From positions 62,001 through 126,000 of the forward strand of contig NZ_JABMJG010000014.1 of NCBI RefSeq assembly GCF_013376045.1: 64,000 bases of DNA, in the 5' to 3' direction. Below are positions 45,467 through 53,537 of this stretch, in pieces. Made by a program: the position numbers and the translations under genes. The stretch is from Variovorax sp. SG517 (GTDB lineage: Bacteria > Pseudomonadota > Gammaproteobacteria > Burkholderiales > Burkholderiaceae_C). The notes under the pieces are model-generated. The model was not told the origin of the DNA, ran no database searches, and saw only the letters and a list, made by a program, of their open reading frames with translations. The first letter of the stretch is position 1, and each line of letters starts with the position of its first letter.

Positions 45467-46674
45467 CGGTTGGCCTCGGCCTGTACCAGCAGGAGGTCGC
45501 CCTCGGTGCGCACGTTGTAGCCACGCGGCGCCATCGCGCCGGTGATCTGCGAAACCTCCGAGGGCTGCAGCCCCAGGCCGCGCAGGCGCAGCTGGCCGGC
45601 GCTGTAGTCGACGGCGCTCGGCACCTTGCCGGGGGGAAGCACGGCGGCGAGCGCGCCGACCATGGGTTCGAAATCGCTGTTCGCCACGTCGCCCACGGCC
45701 TGCTGCAGCGAGGCGACCTCGCGCTGCATCTGCACCGGCGCGTCGACCACGACCTTCACCGAGGGGAAGGTCGCCGTCAGCATCGCCTTGGCGGCCTGGC
45801 GCTTCGATTCGAGCGCGTTGCGTTCCTTCCAGGCCCAGGCGTTGAGGCCGATGAGCTGGGTGAGCAGCAGCGCGACCACGCCCCAGCGCGCGGCGCGCCA
45901 CTCGGGCGCGTAGCGCAGCGTCTGCACCACCGACGCGAATTTCTTGCCCGCGCGCGCGCGGCCGGTCACCGCGAGGTCGAACTGGGCGAGCTCCCATGGC
46001 GTGCGCGCGGCCTGCAGCCAGCGCTGCGGCGACTGCACGATGGGTACGCGGCGCTGCAGCAGCGACTCGGCGGCCTCGGCCACGGCGGGTTCGGTGGAGA
46101 TGACGGCGGTGTCCAGCGGCAGGCCGTCGGACAGGGCCTGCCCGGCGCCCGCCAGCGGCAGTGAGACCACGCCGTCGGCGTCGCACGCCGTGAGCCTCGG
46201 GGCCTCCGGTTCGCCGGTGACCAGCAGCATCGGCGGACCGTCGGCCGGCTGCGGCGCGAATTCGGGGACGATGCGCACCACGCGGCGGCCGGCTGCCTCG
46301 ATTCCCTGCACGACGCTGCGCAGCCAGATGCGGTTGCAGGCCGCCACCCACACGGGTGCTCCGGGCTTGGCGTCGGGCTCGAGCGCGAAGTGCAGGGCTT
46401 CGGGCTCGTCGAGCAGGTGTTCCTCCAGCAGGCCGTCGAGCACGGCGCGCAGCTTCGACGCGCTGCCCATGCTGCCCTTGGGCAGCGTGACGCGGTGCCA
46501 CGAGAGAGCCGCGGAGGGAATGCCCAGCATGACCTCCGTGCTCGAGGGCAGCAGCGCCAGCAACGCCCGGCCCTGGTTGCGCAATGCGATGCCGTCGTCG
46601 CCTGCCTGGGCCCAGTCGTACTCTCCCGCGGCATCGGCCGGAGGGAGGGGAGCAATGAGCAGCAGGGGAGTCAT
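45463..46674 (-). CDS. gspL: Type II secretion protein GspL
   Basis: GspL links the ATPase GspE to the inner membrane. The 403-residue protein has an actin-like cytoplasmic domain (about residues 1-235, with GIPSAALSWHRVTLPKG near 51 and WVAACNRIWLRSVVQG near 109), one membrane helix near 265-285 (ARWGVVALLLTQLIGLNAWAW) and a periplasmic ferredoxin-like domain. The start at 46674 follows a 126-base gap after gspK, the only sizeable gap in the cluster. That gap contains a TACAAT hexamer on the minus strand and a small CGCGTAG/CTACGCG hairpin, so a second promoter for gspLMNDEF may lie there. Confidence 0.9.
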   Translation of the reverse strand: MTPLLLIAPLPPADAAGEYDWAQAGDDGIALRNQGRALLALLPSSTEVMLGIPSAALSWHRVTLPKGSMGSASKLRAVLDGLLEEHLLDEPEALHFALEPDAKPGAPVWVAACNRIWLRSVVQGIEAAGRRVVRIVPEFAPQPADGPPMLLVTGEPEAPRLTACDADGVVSLPLAGAGQALSDGLPLDTAVISTEPAVAEAAESLLQRRVPIVQSPQRWLQAARTPWELAQFDLAVTGRARAGKKFASVVQTLRYAPEWRAARWGVVALLLTQLIGLNAWAWKERNALESKRQAAKAMLTATFPSVKVVVDAPVQMQREVASLQQAVGDVANSDFEPMVGALAAVLPPGKVPSAVDYSAGQLRLRGLGLQPSEVSQITGAMAPRGYNVRTEGDLLLVQAEANR

Positions 46675-46800
46675 GTGGATCTTGGAAAAGCCGGTGATTG
46701 TAGGTGCGCGTCTGACAAGATGACGCTCTGTTTTTCATAGCGCGTCGCGTAGAGGCTACGCGCGTTGGAGGGCTTTTAGGCTACAAATAATGCATCGAGA

Positions 46801-47835
46801 TCAGGGTTTGACCGTAGTGTCCGTTGCGCCGGCGCCGCGCGTGCGCCAGATCGTCGTCACCGTGACACCGTTTCGCTGTAGCAATGAGCGTTCCTCCACG
46901 TAGGTGCGATCGAGCCGCAGCTTGCCGTAGACCTCGAAGAACTGGGTGCCGACGCCGTGCTGGGCGGCGTTGAACGGTGCGGTGCCGCTGGGCAGCGCGG
47001 CGTTGGCGGCGGCGATGTCCTTGAAGAAGGCGCGCGAGCGGCGCTCCACCAGCTGGCGCGCGCTGGCGATGTTGAGCGACTCCATGCTGGCGCTGATGGC
47101 TTCGGCGCTCGCCGTGTTGAGGTTGAGCGTGGTCTTCACCGGCAGGATCGTCACGTACGGCTCGAGCGCTGCGGCCGTGGAAGGCGAGAGGCCCAGCCAC
47201 ACCAGTTGCGAAACCTGCTGCGGAAGCAGCGGCGCGGCACCCGAATCGCCGCCGCTGCTGCCGCCGCCACCACCGCTGCTGCCGTCGGTCGAAGTGCCCG
47301 TGGCAAGCGCGGCAGCGAGCCCGGTGGTCATCAGGCTGAGCTCCGACGCGGGCAGGCCCAGCAGGTTGAACAGCCGCGTGAAGGTGGCGACGCCCGCGGG
47401 CGACGGCTTGCCGTTGTCCACCAGCGCGAGCACGTTGAGCTTGGACTGCGCATCGACGATGCGGCCCGAGAGAAAAGCGTCCGGCAGCCCTTCGAGGTTG
47501 TCGCTGGCCACGTTCTTCTCGGCCGAGAGAAAGCTGTTGAGCCGCGCTTCCTCCAGCGGAACGGCCCAGGGCTCGCCCAGATGGTCGGGACCGCCGGCGC
47601 GGCCGTCTTCCCCGAGGATGAGGCGCGACCAGTCGAGCGCGCCGATCAGCACCCAGGCCGCCTGCACGCGTGCGCGTTCGGCGCCTTCGACCTCGGCCGA
47701 GCGCCATTGCTGCCACAACGCCGCGGCGGCGAAGGTGGCCACCAGCATCACCGTCAGCATCGCGGCGAGCAGGGCGGCGCCGCGCTGGCGGCGCCATTCG
47801 CCGTTTGCTGCTCTTCTTTCGGGCGTCGGCGTCAT
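46801..47835 (-). CDS. gspK: Type II secretion minor pseudopilin GspK
   Basis: GspK is the large minor pseudopilin that, with GspI and GspJ, caps the pseudopilus tip. The 344-residue protein begins with a prepilin-like leader and a hydrophobic stretch, RQRGAALLAAMLTVMLVA. GspK lacks the Glu5 of the others, as here. It carries the family stretches GRIVDAQSKLNVLALV near residue 124 and NLNTASAEAI near residue 240, and a Gly/Ser-rich insert (about 180-200). The start at 47835 overlaps gspJ by four bases. The ATG gives a leader of about 18 residues before the processing site. Confidence 0.9.
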   Translation of the reverse strand: MTPTPERRAANGEWRRQRGAALLAAMLTVMLVATFAAAALWQQWRSAEVEGAERARVQAAWVLIGALDWSRLILGEDGRAGGPDHLGEPWAVPLEEARLNSFLSAEKNVASDNLEGLPDAFLSGRIVDAQSKLNVLALVDNGKPSPAGVATFTRLFNLLGLPASELSLMTTGLAAALATGTSTDGSSGGGGGSSGGDSGAAPLLPQQVSQLVWLGLSPSTAAALEPYVTILPVKTTLNLNTASAEAISASMESLNIASARQLVERRSRAFFKDIAAANAALPSGTAPFNAAQHGVGTQFFEVYGKLRLDRTYVEERSLLQRNGVTVTTIWRTRGAGATDTTVKP

Positions 47836-48533
47836 GAGGTTTTCGGCGCTCCGACGGTCGGCTTGACCCAGTCGCGCGTCAGCGTGCCCGATAGGCCCTC
47901 GCCCGGCGGCAGCGTGATGACGAGGCGCACGCCATCGGGCATGGCGACGACGGGGCCCGAAGGATTGTTGGGGTTGGGCTGTGCCACGGGCAGCTGGCTG
48001 GCCGGTACCCAGCTGTTGTCGCGGAAGAAGAAGAGCTGCCAGCTGTTGGCCGGCACCAGCGCAACGTCGCTGAAGCCGCCGTTCGAGCCCGCGCCGCCGT
48101 CCTGCGCCCAGGCGGCCGCGAGGTTCCAGGCCTGCTGCCATTCGCCGCGCGTGGTGAAGGGCAGCGATTGCCAGCGCCGCCAGCGCACGCCGTCGGGGCC
48201 CGACTTCAGCGTCCACGCCACCACCTGCACCGACGGCGCCGTGTCGTCGCTGCCGCGGCGCGTGAGCCGCAGCACGCGGCCATCCCAGTCGACGGGGCGC
48301 GTCTGCGCGATCGTGGTCACGGCGTCGAGATCGGCGCCCCATTGCGCGAGCGTGGCCTGCAGCGTGAGCACGGTGTCGGCGCGCTGCTGGTTCTGCGTGG
48401 TGGCGCGCGACATGCTCTCGAGCCCGCGCCAACTCACGAGCGAGAGCAGCGCCATCACCGCGATGGCGACGAGCAGCTCGATCAGCGTGAAGCCGCGCGC
48501 GGTGCGGATGCCAGCGTGTTGTTGCGTCGGCAT
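47832..48533 (-). CDS. gspJ: Type II secretion minor pseudopilin GspJ
   Basis: GspJ is a minor pseudopilin at the pseudopilus tip. The 233-residue protein has a 14-residue basic leader and the prepilin motif RGFTLIELLVAIAVMALLSLVSWRG, with processing expected after the Gly and the conserved Glu at position 5 of the mature protein. The family stretch WDGRVLRLTRRGSDD is near residue 83, and a C-terminal LVITLPPGEGLSGTLTRDWV stretch closes the fold. It starts 3 bases after the gspI stop and overlaps gspK at its end, so it is part of a tight translational chain. Confidence 0.92.
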   Translation of the reverse strand: MPTQQHAGIRTARGFTLIELLVAIAVMALLSLVSWRGLESMSRATTQNQQRADTVLTLQATLAQWGADLDAVTTIAQTRPVDWDGRVLRLTRRGSDDTAPSVQVVAWTLKSGPDGVRWRRWQSLPFTTRGEWQQAWNLAAAWAQDGGAGSNGGFSDVALVPANSWQLFFFRDNSWVPASQLPVAQPNPNNPSGPVVAMPDGVRLVITLPPGEGLSGTLTRDWVKPTVGAPKTS

Positions 48534-48536
48534 CGA

Positions 48537-48929
48537 TCAGTACCTCCCCACCACGGTGGAGATGCGCAGGATCGGCGAGTCGGCCTCGTCGCGCACTTGC
48601 ACGTCGACGCGCCGGAAGTTCGGGTTCAGCGTGGGGATGGTCGAGGTGGTCACGTTGAACGAGACGCCGGCCTGCAGGCAGATCGAACCGGAGTCGCCCA
48701 CCGCCGGCATCTGGCGCGACAGGCGGGCCTTGGCGAGTTCGTTCTCGGCGCACAGGTCGGCCAGCACGAGGTCGGACTGGCGCTGCGCGTTGCGCGTGAG
48801 CGACATGGTGGCCTGCGAACCCGCGGCCAGTGCGATCGCGACGATGCCGAGCGCGATCAGCACTTCGATCAGCGTGAAGCCGCCGGTGCGGGAGTCGGCG
48901 CGTGAAGCCGGAGCGTGTCGCGCTTTCAT
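48537..48929 (-). CDS. gspI: Type II secretion minor pseudopilin GspI
   Basis: GspI is a minor pseudopilin that starts the tip complex. The 130-residue protein has a leader of about 17 residues (MKARHAPASRADSRTGG) and the prepilin motif GGFTLIEVLIALGIVAIALAAG, followed by the family stretch LCAENELAKARL near residue 62. Length is close to the family's usual 120-130. The ATG at 48929 overlaps the gspH stop by four bases. Codon use and GC match the neighbours. Confidence 0.92.
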   Translation of the reverse strand: MKARHAPASRADSRTGGFTLIEVLIALGIVAIALAAGSQATMSLTRNAQRQSDLVLADLCAENELAKARLSRQMPAVGDSGSICLQAGVSFNVTTSTIPTLNPNFRRVDVQVRDEADSPILRISTVVGRY

Positions 48930-49444
48930 TGAACCGCCGAGACGGTGAAGGGGCGCACCCCGTCGGTCGAGATGCGCAGCGCGCGCGCGGGCGGGCCGGC
49001 GGAATAGAGCATGACCTGCTGCGCCGCGATGATCGGATCGGGCCCGAGTTGCAGCGCGGGCACCAGCGTGCCGTTGGCGAGCGAGACCTGGGCGGTGATG
49101 CCCTCGGCGGCCCAGCCGTCAGGCAGCGAGCCGGGCAGGAGGCCGTCGAACCTGAAGCTGCCCTCGACCGGCCGCCAGCGCACCACGATGCCGCTGGCGC
49201 GCGACTGTGCGCGGGCCGACTCGAGCAGGGCCGCAAGCCGGTCGGCCTCGCGGTCGAGGTTGGCGGCGCTGGTGTCGCGGATGGCGAAGCTCACGGCGGC
49301 GGTGGCGATCGCGATGATGGCGATCACGACGATCAACTCCAGCAGTGTGAAGCCGCCTGGCCGGCGGTGGCAGCGGCGTGGATGCGGGGTGAGGGGCGGC
49401 GCGTGCGAGCCGCCGCTGCTACTGCCAGCTGCCGATGTCGGCAT
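48926..49444 (-). CDS. gspH: Type II secretion minor pseudopilin GspH
   Basis: GspH is a minor pseudopilin linking the tip to the GspG shaft. The 172-residue protein carries the motif GGFTLLELIVVIAIIAIATAAVSFAIRD after a long leader of about 30 residues, and the family stretch READRLAALLESARAQSRASG near residue 67 and WRPVEGSFRFDG near 89. The leader is unusually long; the only in-frame start between it and the prepilin motif is this ATG, which lies 26 bases inside gspG. No GTG or TTG alternative exists closer to the motif. It overlaps gspI by four bases. Confidence 0.88.
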   Translation of the reverse strand: MPTSAAGSSSGGSHAPPLTPHPRRCHRRPGGFTLLELIVVIAIIAIATAAVSFAIRDTSAANLDREADRLAALLESARAQSRASGIVVRWRPVEGSFRFDGLLPGSLPDGWAAEGITAQVSLANGTLVPALQLGPDPIIAAQQVMLYSAGPPARALRISTDGVRPFTVSAVQ

Positions 49445-49859
49445 TCTTGCCCTCGCCGCCGCTCTGGCCGTCGGCGCCGAACGAGAGCACGTCGATCTCG
49501 CCCTTGATGCCCGGGTTCAGGTACTGGTACGGATGGCCCCAGGGATCGTTGGGCAGCTTCTCGACGTAGGGCTTCCAGTTGGGAGCGGCCGGGCCGGTGG
49601 TCGGGCGGGTGAGCAGCGCCTGCAGGCCCTGTTCGGCGGTGGGGTAGCGCTGGTTGTCCAGGCGGTACAGCTTGAGCGCCTGCATCAGGTTGTTGATGTC
49701 GGTGCGGGCGGCCGTCACGCGGGCGTCGTCGGCGCGCTCGATCACGTTCGGGACGATGAGTGCCGCCAGCACGCCGATGATGACCAACACGACCATCAGC
49801 TCGATCAGCGTGAAGCCGCGTTGGACGGTACGGGTAGCGGCACGGAGGAATTTGTTCAT
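49419..49859 (-). CDS. gspG: Type II secretion major pseudopilin GspG
   Basis: GspG is the main subunit of the pseudopilus. The 146-residue protein has the motif QRGFTLIELMVVLVIIGVLAALIVPNV after a leader of 15 residues, the stretch DINNLMQALKLYRLDNQRYPTAEQGLQALL near residue 53 and the C-terminal calcium-loop-like region DPWGHPYQYLNPG ... LSFGADGQSGGEGKNADIGSW. The ATG at 49859 fits the usual short leader; an ATG five codons earlier (49874) is possible and neither has a strong ribosome-binding site. It is the first gene of the minus-strand cluster and is divergent from gspC with 50 bases between them. Confidence 0.93.
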   Translation of the reverse strand: MNKFLRAATRTVQRGFTLIELMVVLVIIGVLAALIVPNVIERADDARVTAARTDINNLMQALKLYRLDNQRYPTAEQGLQALLTRPTTGPAAPNWKPYVEKLPNDPWGHPYQYLNPGIKGEIDVLSFGADGQSGGEGKNADIGSWQ

Positions 49860-49909
49860 AGCTTGTGCGGACATGATTCGGAAAGCGCGCTGCATGATAA
49901 TCCGCGGCC

Positions 49910-50554
49910 ATGACAAGTCCTTACTCCGCAGCCCGCTGGCATGCCCCACTTGCAACGACGGGGCTTTGGGCGCTGGCGGCCGGTGCCGCGGTGTTCTGGG
50001 CGCTTCGCCTGGCGTCGCCGACGGACGCTGTCGCGGCTGCCGCGGCCATGCCTCGGCCTTCGGTGGCGGCGGACTCCGATGCGGTGGCGCGCCTGCTGGG
50101 CGTGCTGCCCGAGTCGCGCACGGCCCCCGTGGCTCCGGAAGCGGCCAGTCGCTTCGCGCTGTCGGGCGTGGTGGCCGATCCTTCCAGGCAGGGAGCGGCG
50201 CTGATCTCCATCGACGGCAAGCCGCCGCGGCCCTTCCGCGTCGGTTCGACGGTCGGCGAGAGCTACGTGCTGCAGTCGGTGGGCCTGCGTTCCGCGACGA
50301 TCGGCTTGCGCGCCGACGGGCCCGCCGCGTTCACGCTGCAACTGCCGGTGCGCGCGCCGATCAGCGTTTCCAACCCCGCGCTGGCGGGGGCGCCGGTGTT
50401 GGCCGTGCCGCCTGCGACGATGCCGGCGGTCGCGGCTCCGCCGCAAATGCCGCAGCAGCAGATGCAGCCTCCGCCGTCGCAGCCCGGCGGCGCGTTGCTG
50501 CAACAACCGGCTGCGATGGCTGCGCCGCTGCAACAACAACAGGCCGCGCAGTAA
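49910..50554 (+). CDS. gspC: Type II secretion protein GspC (short, no PDZ)
   Basis: GspC links the inner-membrane platform to the secretin. The 214-residue protein has one membrane helix (about residues 13-33) and a periplasmic homology region (about 60-130, ARLLGVLPESRT and SRFALSGVVADPSRQGAALISIDGKPPRPFRVGS), which is the part that binds GspD. It lacks a recognisable C-terminal PDZ or coiled coil and instead ends in a Pro/Gln-rich tail. It is transcribed in the opposite direction from the rest of the cluster, sharing a 50-base divergent region with gspG. A terminator hairpin lies 38 bases after the stop. Confidence 0.88.
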   Translation: MTSPYSAARWHAPLATTGLWALAAGAAVFWALRLASPTDAVAAAAAMPRPSVAADSDAVARLLGVLPESRTAPVAPEAASRFALSGVVADPSRQGAALISIDGKPPRPFRVGSTVGESYVLQSVGLRSATIGLRADGPAAFTLQLPVRAPISVSNPALAGAPVLAVPPATMPAVAAPPQMPQQQMQPPPSQPGGALLQQPAAMAAPLQQQQAAQ

Positions 50555-50592
50555 CCCCGTCAGCGCCCGTCAGGGTTCTGGATCGATGAGCG

Positions 50593-50620
50593 AAGCCGGC
50601 CTTGCGCCGGCTTCTGCCTT
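50593..50620 (+). terminator. Terminator after gspC
   Basis: A perfect 8-bp stem (AAGCCGGC at 50593-50600 with GCCGGCTT at 50606-50613) with a 5-base loop is followed by CTGCCTTTT. It lies in the short convergent space between gspC and ilvA and serves the plus strand; on the minus strand no T-run follows. Confidence 0.75.
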
Positions 50621-50621
50621 T

Positions 50622-52238
50622 TCAGGCCTGAAGGAAGAGCCGGTACGCCGGGTTGGCCGTTTCCTCGACGTAGGGATAGCCCAGCGTCTTGAGGAACGCG
50701 TCGAACTCGGCGGACTCGCCGGCCGGCACCTGCAGGCCGACGAGGATGCGGCCGTAGTCGGCCCCCTGATTGCGGTAGTGGAACAGGCTGATGTTCCAGC
50801 TCGGCTGCATCAGGCTCAGGAACTTGAGCAGCGCGCCCGGGCGCTCGGGGAACACGAAGCGCAGCAGGCGCTCGTCGTGCGCGAGGCCGGTGCGTCCGCC
50901 CACCAGGTGCCGCAGATGCTCCTTGGCGAGTTCGTCGTGCGTGAGGTCGAGCGCATCGAAGCCATGCGCAGCGAAGGTCCGTGCGATGACGGCCGATTCG
51001 CCGCGCGTCGACGTCGTGAGGCCGACGAACACATGCGCCTTGGCCGCATCGCTGATGCGGTAGTTGAACTCGGTCACGTTGCGCAGCGCGCCGCCGCCCG
51101 TGCCCGGCGCTTCCGACTCGCTGGCCGGCATCTCGCCGATCAGTTCGCAGAAGCGGCGGAAGCTGCCGCGCTCCTCGGGCATGGTGACGGCGAACAGGGC
51201 CTCGCGCTCCTCGCCGACCTCGGCGCGTTCGGCGACGAAACGCAGCCGGTCGAAATTCATGTTCGCGCCGCACAGGATCGCCGCATAGGTTTCGCCATGG
51301 CGGCCGTGCTGCGCGACATATTCCTTGATGGCCGCGACCGCCAGCGCACCGGCCGGCTCGACGATGCTGCGCGTGTCCACGAAGATGTCCTTGATGGCGG
51401 CGCACACCGCATCGGTATCGACGGCGATGTATTCGTCGACCAGCTCGCTGGCGATGCGGAAGGTTTCCTCGCCGACGAGCTTGACGGCGGTGCCGTCCGA
51501 GAACAGGCCGACGTCGGGGAGGTTCACGCGCTGATGCGCCGCGACCGACTGCATCATCGCGTCGGAGTCGTTCATCTGCACGCCGATCACCTTGACCTCG
51601 GGGCGCACGGCCTTGATGTAGTTGGCCACGCCGGAAATCAGCCCGCCTCCGCCGATCGCAACGAACACCGCGTCGAGCGGGCCTTGGTGCTGCCGCAGGA
51701 TTTCCATCGCGATGGTGCCCTGGCCGGCGATGACGTCCGGATCGTCGAATGGATGAACGAAGGTCAGGTTCTGCTTCGCCTGCAATTCGAGTGCGTGCAG
51801 ATAGGCATCCGAATAGCTGTCGCCGTGCAGCACGATTTCTCCGCCGAAACCACGCACCGCATCGATTTTGAGTTTGGGCGTTGTCACCGGCATCACGATC
51901 ACGGCGCGAGTGCCCAGCTTGCGCGCGCCCAATGCAACGCCTTGCGCGTGATTGCCCGCCGAGGCGCAAATCACGCCGCTCGCCAATTGCGCAGGACTCA
52001 AATGCGCCATCTTGTTATATGCGCCGCGCAGCTTGAAGCTGAAGACCGGTTGCTGGTCTTCGCGCTTCAATAGAACAGTGCTGCCCAGCCGCTCGCTCAG
52101 CGCGCGCGCCTTCTCGAGCGCCGACTCGACTGCAACGTCGTAGACCCGGGCGTTGAGTATTTTTCTGAGATAGTCGGCGGGCGTCAGCGTTGTTTTAAGA
52201 GGTGCGTCTTGCACGATTTTTTCCAAGGGAGTTTTCAT
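50622..52238 (-). CDS. ilvA: Threonine ammonia-lyase (biosynthetic threonine dehydratase)
   Basis: IlvA deaminates threonine to 2-oxobutanoate, the first step to isoleucine. The 538-residue PLP enzyme has the PLP lysine in SFKLRGAYNK (Lys69), the family stretches SAGNHAQGVAL near 104 and GGGGLISGV near 209, and two C-terminal regulatory domains (about residues 345-538, ending GYPYVEETANPAYRLFL) typical of the long, feedback-inhibited form. The start at 52238 is supported by the family opening. The promoter side is short: only 50 bases separate it from the divergent recombinase gene. The first 400 bases have lower GC than the rest of the gene, a trait continuing into its neighbour. Confidence 0.95.
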   Translation of the reverse strand: MKTPLEKIVQDAPLKTTLTPADYLRKILNARVYDVAVESALEKARALSERLGSTVLLKREDQQPVFSFKLRGAYNKMAHLSPAQLASGVICASAGNHAQGVALGARKLGTRAVIVMPVTTPKLKIDAVRGFGGEIVLHGDSYSDAYLHALELQAKQNLTFVHPFDDPDVIAGQGTIAMEILRQHQGPLDAVFVAIGGGGLISGVANYIKAVRPEVKVIGVQMNDSDAMMQSVAAHQRVNLPDVGLFSDGTAVKLVGEETFRIASELVDEYIAVDTDAVCAAIKDIFVDTRSIVEPAGALAVAAIKEYVAQHGRHGETYAAILCGANMNFDRLRFVAERAEVGEEREALFAVTMPEERGSFRRFCELIGEMPASESEAPGTGGGALRNVTEFNYRISDAAKAHVFVGLTTSTRGESAVIARTFAAHGFDALDLTHDELAKEHLRHLVGGRTGLAHDERLLRFVFPERPGALLKFLSLMQPSWNISLFHYRNQGADYGRILVGLQVPAGESAEFDAFLKTLGYPYVEETANPAYRLFLQA

Positions 52239-52288
52239 TTGCTAACTGCCGATGATAAGAGGCATCGAGATTGCATGCGAGATATGAC

Positions 52289-53419
52289 ATGGACACAAAT
52301 GTCATAAACCTCTTCAGCAAAGCCCCAGCTGCAAATGATTCGGGATTTTTTGGACGCACCTATCCCGCGATTCATCCGACCGCAGATCAATTTACAAATG
52401 AGCAGAATCTGTTATCAATTTCTGTCAGTGATCTTTCGAAGAAACTGATGCAAGCGGAGGCCGCGCGCGTTCAGCGAAAGGAAATTGGGCGTGCGACGTG
52501 GCAGGTGATGGGCAACAGATTGCGTGCGCACATCGTTCCGTTGCTCGGTGATGTGCCGGCGCAGTCCTTTGCAACCGCGGACGCGCAGCGCCTGATCGAT
52601 CACCTCGGAGAACAAGGCTTCACGAGCACGACCATTGCTCAGTACCTGGTGCTGTTGCGCAAGGTCGTGATGCATGGCGTGCACATCGGTGTGCTTCGCG
52701 ATGCGCCTGCGTTTCCGAAAGTCAAGGTACGCAGCCAGCCACGAGGCGGCTTCAGCGTTGCCGAATACCGCGCAATCATCAGGACCGCGCGCAGCCTGCG
52801 CGGGCATTCGCACCCGGTACTCGATCAGCTCGGGGCGGGGGAGCGCTTCTGGATCGCGCGCGAACTGCTTGTGATGCCGGACGAACTGCCTTGGCTTGTC
52901 CGATGGATGGTCAACACCTTCGTGCGTCCGAGCGACATCAAGTTCATGAAGCACAAGCACATCGAGGTCGTGCGCGGCAAGCACGTCTATCTGCGGATGA
53001 ACCTGCCGGAGACCAAGCGGCACAGCCAGCCCATCGTGAGCCTGTGTCCCGCCGTGCGGGTCTACGAATGCCTGCTCGCCTATCGTGAAAAGCACGGATA
53101 CGGTGGGGCGGAAGACTACGTATTCATGCCGCAGCTGAAGAACCGCGAGCGCGAGCACGCGGTGCTCAACTTCTTCTTCCACTGGGTGCTCGAGAAGGCC
53201 GGTCTCGAAAAGGGACCGCTGGGTCAATCGAGGACGCTGTACTGCCTGCGCCATACCGCAATCACGCTGCGGCTTCTGTATGGTCAAGGTATCGACATGC
53301 TGACCTTGGCGCGCAATGCGCGCACGAGCGTCAACATGGTCGAGCGTTTCTACGCTTCGGTGTTGAGCGGAGAAATGAATGTGGGATTGCTGCAGAGCCG
53401 GCGCAGCCGGGTGAGCTGA
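52289..53419 (+). CDS. Orphan tyrosine recombinase (phage-type integrase)
   Basis: This 376-residue protein is a site-specific recombinase of the tyrosine family. An N-terminal SAM-like arm domain (about residues 50-125) is followed by a catalytic domain with an Arg in FVRPSDIKFM near residue 210, LYCLRHTAI near 319 and the nucleophile Tyr in MVERFYAS near residue 355. The usual His in the HxLR box is replaced by Tyr (YCLRH). I chose the ATG at 52289; a TTG at 52271 is possible. No phage genes, tRNA or obvious attachment repeats flank it, so it is an orphan. The start of the gene is AT-rich compared with the surroundings, a sign of transfer. Confidence 0.85.
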   Translation: MDTNVINLFSKAPAANDSGFFGRTYPAIHPTADQFTNEQNLLSISVSDLSKKLMQAEAARVQRKEIGRATWQVMGNRLRAHIVPLLGDVPAQSFATADAQRLIDHLGEQGFTSTTIAQYLVLLRKVVMHGVHIGVLRDAPAFPKVKVRSQPRGGFSVAEYRAIIRTARSLRGHSHPVLDQLGAGERFWIARELLVMPDELPWLVRWMVNTFVRPSDIKFMKHKHIEVVRGKHVYLRMNLPETKRHSQPIVSLCPAVRVYECLLAYREKHGYGGAEDYVFMPQLKNREREHAVLNFFFHWVLEKAGLEKGPLGQSRTLYCLRHTAITLRLLYGQGIDMLTLARNARTSVNMVERFYASVLSGEMNVGLLQSRRSRVS

Positions 53420-53424
53420 AGGGC

Positions 53425-53460
53425 GGAAAAAGCAAAAAGCCGCCCGGCATGGGCCGGGCG
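53425..53460 (-). terminator. Terminator for the startless porin
   Basis: An 8-bp perfect stem (CGCCCGGC at 53441-53448 with its partner at 53453-53460) is followed on the minus strand by GCTTTTTGCTTTTT. It lies 78 bases beyond the porin stop at 53538. The plus-strand recombinase has no T-run after the hairpin. The rest of 53420-53537 holds nothing more. Confidence 0.8.
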
Positions 53461-53537
53461 ACTTGAGGCTTTGTTGCCGCGTCGAACTGGCGGGAGCCAG
53501 CATCGAAGTCAAACAGAAAGCTTGAAAGGCTGGACTA

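Noticed and set aside
52239..53537. An integrative element around the tyrosine recombinase
   Set aside because: No tRNA, attachment repeats, phage or transfer genes flank it; ilvA and porin genes border it directly.
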